The notes: a model not told the origin generated them from the sequence alone. A DNA stretch of 64,000 nt from Streptomyces collinus (GCF_031348265.1 NZ_CP133771.1:7750001-7814000), one strand, 5' to 3'; positions 8,005 through 16,166 are shown, counted from the stretch's first letter. Made by a program: numbers and translations.

Positions 8005-9005
8005 GCCTGCCGTACCTCCTCGATCGTCACGGGGCGGTGCTCGTTCAGCGACAGGGTGCACGCGTCGGCGATCCAGCCCGCCTCCAGCGCGTCCTCGATG
8101 GTGCAGGGGGAGGGGCGGGTGCCGGCGACGACCTCGGTGAACGCTGTCAGTTCGGCGCGGTAGGCGTCGGTGAAGCGGTCCATGAAGAAGTCGTGCGGGG
8201 TACCCGCGGGGAAGGTCACGCCCGGCTCGACCGAGCGCAGCGGCAGCTTGTCCTCCAGGCCGACGGCGATGGAGTCCTGGAAGCCGTGGATCTCCATGCG
8301 GACGTCGTAACCGCGGGCGTTGTGGCGGGAGTTGGACACGACCGCGATGGTGCCGTCGTCGAGGGTGAGGATCGCGCCGGTGGTGTCGGCGTCACCGGCC
8401 TCCTTGATGAAGTCCGCGCCGCGGTTGCCGCCGACGGCGTACACCTCGGTCACCTCACGGCCGGTCACCCAGCGGATGATGTCGAAGTCGTGCACCGAGC
8501 AGTCGCGGAAGATGCCGCCGGAAGCGGCGATGTACGCGGCCGGCGGGGGCGCCGGGTCGAGGGTGGTCGAGCGGACCGTGTGCAGCTTGCCGAGCTCACC
8601 GCTCTGCACGGCGGCGCGGGCGTTGACGAAGCCGGTGTCGAAGCGGCGGTTGTAGCCGACCTGGATCGGCACGTCCCGGCCGGCGACGGCCTTGAGCACC
8701 TCGACACCCTCGGCCATGGTCCTGGCGACCGGCTTCTCGCAGAACACCGGGACGCCGGCCTCGACACCGGCCAGGATCAGCGCGGGGTGGGCGTCCGTGG
8801 CGGCCGCGACGACGATGCCGTCCACACCGGCGGCCAGCAGGGCCTCCGGCGAGTCCACGACGTCGGCCCCGAACCGCTCGGCGGCGGCCTTCGCGGCATC
8901 GGCGAACGGGTCGGTCACGACGAGGGAGTCGACGGCGTCGAGTCCGGAGAGGGTCTCGGCGTGGAAGGCGCCGATGCGGCCGAGGCCGAGGATTCCGATA
9001 CGCAT
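8001..9005 (-). CDS. iolG: Inositol 2-dehydrogenase-like protein (IolG type)
   Basis: This 334-residue protein matches the classical IolG layout: RIGILGLGRIGAFHAET, the catalytic VPVFCEKPVARTMAEG, QVGYNRRFDTGFVNAR, and FRDCSVHDFDIIRWVTG with the conserved D-x-x-H/D site residues. Members oxidise myo-inositol to 2-keto-myo-inositol with NAD. AAGGAG lies ten bases before the ATG. It is translationally coupled to the following oxidoreductase by a 4-base overlap. Of the four dehydrogenases here it looks most like true inositol dehydrogenase, but scyllo- or chiro-inositol isomers are alternatives. Confidence 0.85.
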   Translation of the reverse strand: MRIGILGLGRIGAFHAETLSGLDAVDSLVVTDPFADAAKAAAERFGADVVDSPEALLAAGVDGIVVAAATDAHPALILAGVEAGVPVFCEKPVARTMAEGVEVLKAVAGRDVPIQVGYNRRFDTGFVNARAAVQSGELGKLHTVRSTTLDPAPPPAAYIAASGGIFRDCSVHDFDIIRWVTGREVTEVYAVGGNRGADFIKEAGDADTTGAILTLDDGTIAVVSNSRHNARGYDVRMEIHGFQDSIAVGLEDKLPLRSVEPGVTFPAGTPHDFFMDRFTDAYRAELTAFTEVVAGTRPSPCTIEDALEAGWIADACTLSLNEHRPVTIEEVRQA

Positions 9006-9048
9006 GGGGTGTTGCTCCTTGTTGCAGGGTGGGGGAAAGCACCCCCGT

Positions 9049-9125
9049 CAGGGGCGCGGGGCTGTTTCGATGTGCGGCTCCGCCGCGTGGGCGCGGCACG
9101 CCACGAAGGCGCCGCGCACGACTGG
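9049..9125. repeat. Degenerate Streptomyces intergenic repeat
   Basis: The spacer between the IolG-like gene and the SDR contains AGGGGCGCGGGGCTG, then GTGCGGCTCCGCCGCGTGGG and a CACGA-rich tail. I recognise this combination as a variant of a GC-rich element scattered between genes in many Streptomyces genomes. A related copy of the other variant lies inside the NRPS gene at 63796-63844. Confidence 0.6.
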
Positions 9126-9146
9126 ACGACGAAGCGCGGCAAATCC

Positions 9147-9923
9147 TCAGTCGAGTCCCCCCAACACGTTCTGATCCCAGTCGATGACCGATCCCGTGAC
9201 CACCCCGGACCGCTCCGACAGCAGGAACACGACGAAGTCGGCGATCTCGTCCGGCTGCCCCAGCTTGCCCATCGGCAGCTTCGCTGCGGCCTCCTCGCGC
9301 CAGTCGTCCCCCGCCCCGTGGAACGCCTTCTGCGTGGCGTCCTCGCCCTCCGTCGCGGTCCAGCCGATGTTCAGGCCGTTGATCCGGACCCGGTCCCAGC
9401 GGTGGGCGTGCGCGGCGTTGCGGGTCAGGCCGATCAGCCCCGCCTTGGCGGCGACGTACGGCGCCAGGAACGGCTGCCCGCCGTGCGCCGACGAGGTGAT
9501 GATGTTGACGATCGTGCCGGGCGCCTGACGCCCCACCATGTCCGCCACCACCGCCTGCATCGCGAAGAACGGGCCCTTGAGATTGATCCCGATGTGCTGG
9601 TCGAACAGCTCGGGCGTGGTGTCGAGCAGCGTTCCGCGGGAGGTCAGCCCGGCCGAGTTCACGAGGCAGTCGACACGGCCGTACGTCTGCACGACCCGCG
9701 CCACGGAGTCCTTGGCCTGCCCGGCGTCCGACAGGTCGGCCCGCACGTACAGGGCCTTGCCGCCCGCGGCGGTCAGCTCCTCCACCAGGGCCTCGCCGGG
9801 CCCGGGGCGCCGCCCGGTGACGGCCGCGACCGCCCCCTCGCGCACCGCGGCCCGCGCGATGGCCGCGCCGACCCCCTGGCTTCCGCCGTTGACCAGGACG
9901 ACCTTGTCGTCGAGAAGTCCCAT
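9147..9923 (-). CDS. Short-chain dehydrogenase/reductase
   Basis: The 258-residue classical SDR has the cofactor motif NGGSQGVGAAIA (a variant of TGxxxGxG with NGG in place of TGG), LVNSAG, the catalytic Ser in TSSAHGG and the pair YVAAK. The C-terminal segment ending GSVIDWDQNVLGG is typical of the family. The start at 9923 (MGLLDDK) follows GAGGAA and lies seven bases after the stop of the dioxygenase gene, so the two form an operon. It probably reduces or oxidises a hydroxyl on the compound processed by that dioxygenase. The substrate is not predictable from the sequence. Confidence 0.88.
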   Translation of the reverse strand: MGLLDDKVVLVNGGSQGVGAAIARAAVREGAVAAVTGRRPGPGEALVEELTAAGGKALYVRADLSDAGQAKDSVARVVQTYGRVDCLVNSAGLTSRGTLLDTTPELFDQHIGINLKGPFFAMQAVVADMVGRQAPGTIVNIITSSAHGGQPFLAPYVAAKAGLIGLTRNAAHAHRWDRVRINGLNIGWTATEGEDATQKAFHGAGDDWREEAAAKLPMGKLGQPDEIADFVVFLLSERSGVVTGSVIDWDQNVLGGLD

Positions 9924-9930
9924 CGGTTCC

Positions 9931-11088
9931 TCAGCTCTCTCGCCGTTCGGCACCGGCCCGCAGCTCCGCCCGGAGCGCCTCCGGCGTCCATTCCTCGCGC
10001 AGCGCCCGCCGCATCAGATCCGCCTGCGAGGGCGGGGCCAGACCGTCGACCGGCGGGTCGCTGTCGAGGTTGGTGGGGAAGGGGTAGCCCTCGGCGCTCG
10101 CCGCGACCACGTGGTCCAGCCACGCCTGGTCGGCGCCCTCGGCCTTGCGCTTGAGGAGAGCCGGGTACACCGCGTTGGACACGGCCTCCCGGTCCACCGT
10201 CTCCATCGCACGCCCGAACGCCGACGACACCTGGAGCAGGTTGGCCATGCGCCGGATGTCCGCGGAGCGGTTGGTTCCGGCCGCGTGGAACAGGGCCGGG
10301 TTGAAGAACACCGCGTCGCCCTTCGCGAGCGGCAGCTGCACCTGGTGCGCCTCGAAGTACGCCCGGAACTCCGGGAGCCGCCAGGCGAGGTAGCCCGGCG
10401 CGTACTTCTGCGAGTGCGGCAGGTACATCGTCGGCCCGGATTCCACCGGCATGTCGCAGTGCGCGACCGCGCCCTGGAGCGTCAGCACGGGGGAGAGGCG
10501 GTGCACGTGCGCCGGGTAGGCGGCGGCGACCTCGTTCGTGAGGAATCCCAGGTGGTAGTCGCGGTGCGCGCTCTGCGCGGCGCCGCCCGGGTTGACCACG
10601 TTGAGCTGGGAGGTGACCTGGTAACCGGGGCCCAGCCAGGCGGTGGCCACCAGGGCGAGGATCTCGTTCGCGTAGTAGTCGGCGAACGCCTCCGCGTCGT
10701 AGAGTGCCGCCTTCTCCAGCGCGTTCCACACCCGGTCGTTGGCGCCCGGCTTGGCGAAGTGGTCACCGGCGGCAGCGCCCGAGGCGCGCTGCTCGGCGAT
10801 CAGCGCCTCGAACACCTCGGTGGCCCGGTCCACGACCCGGGGGTCGGGAAAGGCGCCGCGGAAGACCACGATGCCGGGCCCGTCGGCGAGCGCCCGCACC
10901 AGCTCGGCCTGGACCACCCGGTCGCCTTCGAGCAGGCCGCAGTCGTAGACGAGCACGTTCCGCTCCACGGCGGAGGCGTGCGGATAGTCGACGGGGTCCG
11001 TGGCCTGCTCGACCAGCGCGCGGAACGCGTCGAGATCGCAGTCCTGTTCGGACAGCCAGGAACGGTGGTGGACGGAGGTGAAGGACAT
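9931..11088 (-). CDS. Phytanoyl-CoA dioxygenase (PhyH)-family Fe(II)/2-oxoglutarate oxygenase
   Basis: This 385-residue protein carries the H-x-D iron ligands in SAHRDYHLGF and the distal His in NPALFHAAGTNRS, followed by Arg residues suited to 2-oxoglutarate binding. That is the complete facial triad of the PhyH family. The ATG at 11088 has GAAGGGA upstream. It is divergent from a LacI-type regulator with a palindrome between them, and it precedes the SDR by seven bases. A hydroxylase step in a cyclitol or sugar-derived pathway is inferred from position only. Confidence 0.87.
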   Translation of the reverse strand: MSFTSVHHRSWLSEQDCDLDAFRALVEQATDPVDYPHASAVERNVLVYDCGLLEGDRVVQAELVRALADGPGIVVFRGAFPDPRVVDRATEVFEALIAEQRASGAAAGDHFAKPGANDRVWNALEKAALYDAEAFADYYANEILALVATAWLGPGYQVTSQLNVVNPGGAAQSAHRDYHLGFLTNEVAAAYPAHVHRLSPVLTLQGAVAHCDMPVESGPTMYLPHSQKYAPGYLAWRLPEFRAYFEAHQVQLPLAKGDAVFFNPALFHAAGTNRSADIRRMANLLQVSSAFGRAMETVDREAVSNAVYPALLKRKAEGADQAWLDHVVAASAEGYPFPTNLDSDPPVDGLAPPSQADLMRRALREEWTPEALRAELRAGAERRES

Positions 11089-11131
11089 CGTCGTCCCTTC
11101 GGGGTCACGGAGCGACGCAGCCCTGTCATTC

Positions 11132-11143
11132 TTGTCAGTACAA
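11132..11143. promoter_or_regulatory. Candidate LacI operator
   Basis: TTGTCAGTACAA is an inverted repeat (TTGT, four bases, ACAA) between the PhyH gene and the LacI gene. Its complement, TTGTACTGACAA, differs at two of twelve positions from TTGTACTTACAT at 1794-1805. The shared motif suggests one regulator acts on both divergent regions. Confidence 0.5.
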
Positions 11144-11196
11144 ACACCTCGAACAACCAGCAGTGAGCCATCAAAAACCCCTCAAGGAGCCGGCGC

Positions 11197-12228
11197 ATGG
11201 GCCACCCGTTCCCGATCCGGGAGATCGCACGTCAGGCGGGCCTGAGCGAGGCGACCGTCGACCGGGTGCTGAACGGCAGGGGAGGCGTGCGCGAGAGCAC
11301 CGCGCGGGAGGTCCGCCAGGCCATCGCCGACCTCGACCGGCAGCGCACCCAGGTCCGGCTCGTCGGCCGCACGTTCATGGTCGACATCGTGATGCAGGCG
11401 CCCGAGCGGTTCACTACGGCCATCCGCGCCGCCCTGGAGGCGGAACTGCCGTCGCTGCGTCCGGCGGTGCTGCGCTCCCGCTTCCACTTCCGCGAGACCG
11501 GCCCGGCCGGGGAGCTGGTGCGGACCCTGGACCGCATCGCCCGACGCGGCTCCCAGGGCGTGATCCTCAAAGCCCCGGACGTCCCCGAGGTCACCGCCGC
11601 GGTCGGCCGGCTCGAAGCCGCCGGCGTCCCGGTCGTGACGCTGGTGACCGACCTGCCCGCCAGCGCCCGCCGCGCCTACGTCGGCATAGACGACCGGGCG
11701 GCGGGAGCGACGGCCGCCTACCTGATGGACCAGTGGCTGGGGGAGCGCCCGGGCAACATCCTCACCAGCCTCAGCAGCGGCTTCTTCCGCAACGAGGAAG
11801 AGCGCGAGATGGGCTTCCGCAGCGCGATGCGCGCCCGGCACCCCGAGCGCACGCTGGTCGAGATCGCCGAGGGCCAGGGCCTGGACGCCACCCAGTACGA
11901 CCTCGTCCGGGCCGCACTGGAGCGCGACCCGGACATCCGCGCCGTGTACTCGATCGGCGGCGGCAACATCGCCACGCTGCGCGCCTTCGACGACCTCGGC
12001 CGCGACTGCGCGGTGTTCGTCGCGCACGACCTCGACCACGACAACACCCGGCTGCTGCGCGAGCACCGCCTGTCCGCCGTGCTCCACCACGACCTGCGCC
12101 AGGACGTCCGCGAGGCCTGCCACACCGTCATGCGCGCCCACGACGCGCTGCCGCCGGCGGGACCGACCCTGCCGTCGGCGATCCAGGTGGTGACGCCGTA
12201 CAACATGCCACCGCAGGCGGCCGTGTGA
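11197..12228 (+). CDS. LacI-family transcriptional regulator
   Basis: The 343-residue protein begins with a LacI helix-turn-helix (REIARQAGLSEATVDRVLN, residues about 7-25), followed by a type I periplasmic-binding-like effector domain with YVGIDDRAAGATAAYLM and VYSIGGGNIATLRAF. AAGGAG lies seven bases before the ATG. The ligand domain lacks an export signal, as expected for a regulator. It is divergent from the PhyH/SDR genes and has a TTGT-N4-ACAA palindrome in the shared spacer, so it probably represses them and itself. The related motif upstream of iolC suggests it may also control the importer. Confidence 0.9.
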   Translation: MGHPFPIREIARQAGLSEATVDRVLNGRGGVRESTAREVRQAIADLDRQRTQVRLVGRTFMVDIVMQAPERFTTAIRAALEAELPSLRPAVLRSRFHFRETGPAGELVRTLDRIARRGSQGVILKAPDVPEVTAAVGRLEAAGVPVVTLVTDLPASARRAYVGIDDRAAGATAAYLMDQWLGERPGNILTSLSSGFFRNEEEREMGFRSAMRARHPERTLVEIAEGQGLDATQYDLVRAALERDPDIRAVYSIGGGNIATLRAFDDLGRDCAVFVAHDLDHDNTRLLREHRLSAVLHHDLRQDVREACHTVMRAHDALPPAGPTLPSAIQVVTPYNMPPQAAV

Positions 12229-12267
12229 TCCGCGGGCGATGCCGGGCGTGGGTCCGGGAGGAGCCCC

Positions 12268-12903
12268 GTGCCGGCCCCTACCGTCGGGCGCATGTGGACC
12301 TCGCGCCCGGAAGGCGGCCCCGAGCGGTTGGTGACCCTGGTCGACGGTGTGTTCGCCATCGCCATCACCCTGCTCGTCCTGGATCTCTCCGTACCCCGGG
12401 AGCTCGACCCCGCCGCCTACCGCAGGGCCCTGGGCGAGCTGCTCCCGGACCTCGGGGCCTACGCGCTGAGCGTCGCGGTGCTGGGGAGTTTCTGGCGTGA
12501 CCACCGGCGGATCTTCCAGGACGTCCGGGAGATCGACGGCCAGGTGATCGGCATCTCGATCGCCGGCCTCGGCGTCGCGGCCCTCGTGCCCTTCCCGACC
12601 CGGCTGCTCGCCGAGTACGGCGCGCAGTCCGTGTCGGTCGCCGTCTACGCGGGCGCCGTCGCCGCGCTGGGCGCCTGCCACCTCGGGGTGGCCACCGTCC
12701 TGGCGCGGCGCCCCTGGCTGCGCCACGACAGGCCCTCCGATGCGGCGACCACGCTCTACCTCACCGACAGCGCCACGTCGGTGGTGGTCTTCCTCGCCAC
12801 CGTTCCGCTGGTCATGGTGACCGGCCCCAGGATCATGTGGCTGTGGCTCGTCCTCGTCCCGGTGAAGGTCTACCTGGGCCGGCGGCTGCAGAACGCGCGC
12901 TGA
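12268..12903 (+). CDS. DUF1211/TMEM175-family membrane protein
   Basis: The 211-residue protein has about five to six hydrophobic segments. Near the start it carries ERLVTLVDGVFAIAITLLV, a divergent form of the RxxxFSDGVFAIAITLL signature of bacterial TMEM175 potassium channels. The usual Phe-Ser before Asp-Gly is replaced by Leu-Val, so channel function is uncertain. I chose the GTG at 12268 because GGAGG lies six bases upstream; the ATG at 12292 has no such site. It stands alone between the LacI gene and a convergent oxidoreductase, with a 9-base gap to the latter. Confidence 0.8.
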   Translation: MPAPTVGRMWTSRPEGGPERLVTLVDGVFAIAITLLVLDLSVPRELDPAAYRRALGELLPDLGAYALSVAVLGSFWRDHRRIFQDVREIDGQVIGISIAGLGVAALVPFPTRLLAEYGAQSVSVAVYAGAVAALGACHLGVATVLARRPWLRHDRPSDAATTLYLTDSATSVVVFLATVPLVMVTGPRIMWLWLVLVPVKVYLGRRLQNAR

Positions 12904-12912
12904 GGAGCGGCC

Positions 12913-14076
12913 TCACGCCGCTCCGGCCACCTGTGCCCACGCACCGCTCGACGCCGACCGCGCCATCGCGTCCAGAGCGGCCGCGCTGTGCACGGCGTCC
13001 GTGAGCGTCGCCCCGTGCGCGGAGCCCTCGGCGACCGACGTCAGGAAGCGGTACGCCTCGATGACCTTCAGGTCGTCGTACCCCATCGCGTTCGCCGCGC
13101 CCGGCTGGAACGCGGCGAACTCGCCGTGGCCCGGGCCGACGTAGACCGTGGTGACGGACTGGTCCTGGTACGTCGTGCCGCGGCTGACGCCCAACTCGTT
13201 CATGCGGCGGAAGTCCCAGAACACCGCCCCCTTGGTGCCGTGCACCTCGAAGCCGTAGTTGTTCTGCTCGCCGACCGAGACCCGGCAGGCCTCCAGGACA
13301 CCGCGCGCCCCCGAGGCGAAGCGCAGCAGGCAGCTGACGTAGTCCTCGTTCTCCACCGGGCCGAGTTCACCTCCGGCGGCGCGGCTGTGGCCCGCCGTGG
13401 CACCGGCCGGGCGGGCCCGCTCCGGGAGGAAGACCGCCGTGTCGGCCGCGAGGGACGTGATGTCGCCGAGCAGGAACCGGGCCAGGTCCACGCCGTGCGA
13501 GGCCAGGTCACCCAGCACCCCGCTGCCGCCCCGCTCCCGCTCGTACCGCCAGGTCAGCGCGGACTCGGGGTGGGCCGCGTAGTCGCTGAACAGCCGTACG
13601 CGCACGTGTGTGACGGTGCCGATCTCCCCGGAGGCGATCAGCTCGCGGGCCGCCTCGACGGCGGGCGCGTTGCGGTAGTTGAAGCCGACCGCGCCCTGCA
13701 CCCCCGCCGCGGCCACCGCGTCCGCCACCGCACGGGCGTCCTCGGCGGTCAGACCCACCGGCTTCTCGATCCAGATGTGCTTGCCCGCCTCGGCCATGGC
13801 GACGCCGATCTCGCGGTGCAGGAAGTTCGGCGCGGTGATGCTGACCGCCTCGACCCGCGGGTCGGCGGCCACCTCGCGCCAGTCGCGGGCCGTGGCGGCG
13901 AACCCGAACTGCGCGGCGGCCTCCTCCGCCCGGCCCGGCACCTCCTCGGCGACCGTCACCAGCTCCGGAACGAGGGGCAGCTGCGGATAGTGGTGCCGCA
14001 CACGCGCGTACGCCTGGGTGTGCACCCGCCCCATCCAGCCGAATCCGACGACGGCGACGCCGAGCGTGTCCACCAT
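12913..14076 (-). CDS. Gfo/Idh/MocA-family oxidoreductase under LacI control
   Basis: The 387-residue enzyme has VAVVGFGWMGRVHTQAYAR, the catalytic HIWIEKPVGLTAEDA, and GSGVLGDLASHGVDLARFL with the conserved D and H. Its acidic insert, with the segment TAGHSRAAGGELG, is longer than in the other three copies. The start at 14076 (MVDTLG) follows AGAGGGG by six bases. A likely promoter lies upstream (TTGACA at 14146-14141, CAGGGT at 14122-14117), and an operator overlaps the presumed early transcript. It probably acts on the sugar sensed by the divergent LacI protein. Confidence 0.87.
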   Translation of the reverse strand: MVDTLGVAVVGFGWMGRVHTQAYARVRHHYPQLPLVPELVTVAEEVPGRAEEAAAQFGFAATARDWREVAADPRVEAVSITAPNFLHREIGVAMAEAGKHIWIEKPVGLTAEDARAVADAVAAAGVQGAVGFNYRNAPAVEAARELIASGEIGTVTHVRVRLFSDYAAHPESALTWRYERERGGSGVLGDLASHGVDLARFLLGDITSLAADTAVFLPERARPAGATAGHSRAAGGELGPVENEDYVSCLLRFASGARGVLEACRVSVGEQNNYGFEVHGTKGAVFWDFRRMNELGVSRGTTYQDQSVTTVYVGPGHGEFAAFQPGAANAMGYDDLKVIEAYRFLTSVAEGSAHGATLTDAVHSAAALDAMARSASSGAWAQVAGAA

Positions 14077-14089
14077 GAGAGCCCCTCTT

Positions 14090-14101
14090 TGGACCGTTCC
14101 A
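14090..14101. promoter_or_regulatory. LacI-type operator 1 (TGGACCGTTCCA)
   Basis: TGGA-CCGT-TCCA is an inverted repeat 13 bases before the oxidoreductase start. It is the exact reverse complement of the 12-mer at 14172-14183. A pair of identical sites next to a LacI gene is the expected arrangement for its binding sites. Confidence 0.7.
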
Positions 14102-14171
14102 GAACCTGTCCATGCCACCCTGAGCGGGGTTTGCCGACGCTGTCAACCCTTTGACAAGCCGTGGCGCCGCA

Positions 14172-14183
14172 TGGAACGGTCCA
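14172..14183. promoter_or_regulatory. LacI-type operator 2 (TGGAACGGTCCA)
   Basis: This is the same motif as at 14090-14101 in the opposite orientation, with flanking bases giving ATGGA-N4-TCCAT. It overlaps the ribosome binding region of the LacI gene, which would allow autorepression. The two sites are centred 82 bp apart. Confidence 0.7.
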
Positions 14184-14187
14184 TCCC

Positions 14188-15186
14188 ATGAGACAGCCGA
14201 CGATCCGGGACGTGGCAGAACGGGCCGGTGTCTCCAAGTCGCTGGTCTCCCTCGTGCTGCGCGGCTCCGACCAGGTACGCCCCGAGAAGCGGGACGCCGT
14301 GCTCCGTGCCGCCCAGGAGCTGGGCTACCGGCCCAACGCCGCCGCCCGCAGCCTCAGCGAGCAGCGGACCCGCACGGTCGGCGTCCTCCTCAACGACCTG
14401 CGCAACCCCTGGTTCGTCGACCTCCTCGACGGCCTGAACTCCCTGCTGCACGCCAACGGCCTGCACATGCTGCTGGCCGACGCCCGTCTCAACCGCCGCA
14501 CCGGCCAGGACCCGGCCGACCCGCTGCTGGACCTGCGCGTCGACGGCCTGGTCGTGGTCGGCACGCTGCCCGACCCGGCGGCCCTCGGCGCGGTGGCCGA
14601 GCGGATCCCGGTCGTGCTGGCCGGCTCCCGCGAACCGGCGCCGCCGGGCGTGGACGTGGTGGCGGGCGACGACGAGCGGGGGGCCCGGCTGGTCACCGAG
14701 CACCTGATCGGCCTCGGGCACCGCCGTATCGCGCACATCGCCGGCTACGGCGCGGTGGGCGAGCTGCGGCGCGGCAGCTTCGAGGCCGCCATGCGCCGGC
14801 ACGGCCTGGCGGAGCGGGCGGTGGTCGAGCCGAGCGACATGACCGAGGAGGGCGGCTACCGCACGACCGTCCGGCTGCTCAGCGGCACCGAACGGCCCAC
14901 GGCCGTCTTCGCCGTCAACGACATGGCCGCCATCGGTGTGCTCTCGGCGGCCGAGGAACTGGGGCTGCGCGTCCCGCGCGACCTGTCCGTCGTCGGCTAC
15001 GACAACACGAGCATCGCCCGCCTGCGGCACGTGTGGCTCACGACGGTCGACAACACGAGCCACGAGGTCGGCCGCCGCGCGGCCCGCTGCCTCCTGGAGC
15101 GCTTCGAGGGCCCCGGCGGAGCGGGCCGGACCCAACTGGCCACGCCCACCCTGGAGATCCGGGGATCGACGGCTCCGGCGCCCTGA
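14188..15186 (+). CDS. LacI-family transcriptional regulator
   Basis: The 332-residue protein starts MRQPTIRDVAERAGVSKSL, a textbook LacI DNA-binding domain. A hinge (RPNAAARSLSEQRT) and a sugar-binding-like effector domain with VGVLLNDLRNPWFVDLL and SVVGYDNTSIARL follow. I take the ATG at 14188 rather than the upstream GTG because the DNA-binding domain aligns directly from it and the operator would otherwise lie inside the coding sequence. It is divergent from the oxidoreductase at 12913 and very probably represses that gene and itself through the two TGGA-N4-TCCA sites. Confidence 0.92.
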   Translation: MRQPTIRDVAERAGVSKSLVSLVLRGSDQVRPEKRDAVLRAAQELGYRPNAAARSLSEQRTRTVGVLLNDLRNPWFVDLLDGLNSLLHANGLHMLLADARLNRRTGQDPADPLLDLRVDGLVVVGTLPDPAALGAVAERIPVVLAGSREPAPPGVDVVAGDDERGARLVTEHLIGLGHRRIAHIAGYGAVGELRRGSFEAAMRRHGLAERAVVEPSDMTEEGGYRTTVRLLSGTERPTAVFAVNDMAAIGVLSAAEELGLRVPRDLSVVGYDNTSIARLRHVWLTTVDNTSHEVGRRAARCLLERFEGPGGAGRTQLATPTLEIRGSTAPAP

Positions 15187-15198
15187 TCGCCCCCTCGT

Positions 15199-15543
15199 TC
15201 AGAGGTTGATCGCGTATGCCTTGCGCAGCGTCTCGTGCACTGTCCACGTCGTGCGGTCTCCCTCGCGCAGGACGGCCAGGTCGCCGGGCCCGACCGTGAG
15301 CGTCGGCCCGCCCTCCACCTCGATCGTCGCCGATCCGCTGATCACGACGAACAGTTCGTCGGCCTCGGTGTCGGTGACCACGCCGGGCGTGATCTGCCAG
15401 ACGCCCCGGACCTGCCGGCCGTCCTCCGACTCCCAGACGACCTTGCCGGTGACCTCGGGCGTCCCGGAGACGATCTGCTCGGGCGCCAGGGGCTCGGGTT
15501 CGAGCTCGGCGTCGGGGATGTGGAGTACGAAGCTGTGCGTCAT
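15199..15543 (-). CDS. Small cupin-domain protein
   Basis: The 114-residue protein is a single cupin barrel with GVWQITPGVVTDTEADELFVV, GSATIEVEGG and VGPGDLAVLREGD. Motif 1 has a Thr-Asp-Thr-Glu run in place of the usual His-rich metal site, so metal binding is doubtful. It looks like the Cupin_3/EutQ-like group. It is convergent with the LacI gene (12 bases apart) and has AAGGTCG before the ATG. No specific reaction can be assigned. Confidence 0.8.
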   Translation of the reverse strand: MTHSFVLHIPDAELEPEPLAPEQIVSGTPEVTGKVVWESEDGRQVRGVWQITPGVVTDTEADELFVVISGSATIEVEGGPTLTVGPGDLAVLREGDRTTWTVHETLRKAYAINL

Positions 15544-15901
15544 GCGGCGACCTTAGTCCCGGTGGGCGGGGGAGAGGCCTCGACAGAGTGTGGGGTGCCG
15601 GGCGGTCCGGGCGGACACACCGTCGGCCCCGATCCTGGGGCGTGGGGCGTGGGGCGTGGGGCGTGGGGCGTGGGGCGTGGGGCGTGGGGCGTGGGGCGTG
15701 GGGCGTGGGGCGCGGGCGCGGGGCTGCGGGGGAGCGGGAGGGGGGCGAGACCGGAACGGCACCCCGTACAACGCCTTTGTCCGTCTCAACCCCTATGCCC
15801 TGGTCGGGAGTTCCCGCCGATTGGCGTATTGTTTGCGGCATATGCCCGGGAGTTGAGATGCCCGAGGGCATGCGACTGCATGCGTGAAGGAGGAGCAGGA
15901 C
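15544..15901. other. Gene-free stretch with a G-rich minisatellite
   Basis: About 360 bases lie between the cupin gene and a small membrane-protein gene. The only clear structure is the 7-bp tandem array at 15637-15713. The open frame across the array encodes only repeats of WGVGRGA and is rejected as a gene. The 3' part, up to about 15880, presumably holds the promoter of the small gene, but I see no convincing boxes. Confidence 0.6.
15637..15713. repeat. 7-bp tandem repeat (GGGGCGT)10 plus GGGGCGC
   Basis: Ten exact head-to-tail copies of GGGGCGT run from 15637 to 15706, followed by one variant unit, GGGGCGC. With four-G runs separated by CGT loops, the G-rich strand has a strong G-quadruplex pattern. 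Perfect copies suggest recent slippage. Confidence 0.95.
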
Positions 15902-16123
15902 GTGGACGAGACGGGGCGACGACCCGCCCGGCGGGCCGGGCTGCCCGGAGGTGCCGTCACGGCGCTCCTGGCCGTGGCGGCCTGCGCCGGCCACGCGACG
16001 AAGGCGGATCTCCCCTGGTGGGCCGTCCTCGCCGTCGCCGTCTCGACGGTGGGTCTCGCCGGCTGGACCCGGCGCCCGGACCGGCCGTCGGCGCGGGCCG
16101 GAGGACGGCTCCCCATGCGGTAG
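15902..16123 (+). CDS. Small two-span membrane protein, unknown function
   Basis: The GTG at 15902 is preceded by AAGGAGG with an 8-base gap, which decides the start over the GTG at 15884. The 73-residue product has a basic N-terminus (RRPARRAGLPGG), a hydrophobic segment at about 14-30, a short polar loop and a second hydrophobic segment (WWAVLAVAVSTVGLAGW), then a basic tail. That gives two probable membrane helices. I do not recognise a family. It ends 43 bases before tRNA-Pro. Confidence 0.6.
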   Translation: MDETGRRPARRAGLPGGAVTALLAVAACAGHATKADLPWWAVLAVAVSTVGLAGWTRRPDRPSARAGGRLPMR

Positions 16124-16166
16124 GGTTGACCTGCGTGATCACGCGGTTCGTCCGCGCGATGCGCAA

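Noticed and set aside
15588..15887. Open frame encoding repeated WGVGRGA units
   Set aside because: The repeat is 7 bp, so all frames stay open through the array and give the same artefact; no ribosome site and no conserved flanking protein.
16121..16166. TTGACC at 16126-16131 as a tRNA-Pro promoter
   Set aside because: No acceptable -10 box 16-19 bases downstream.
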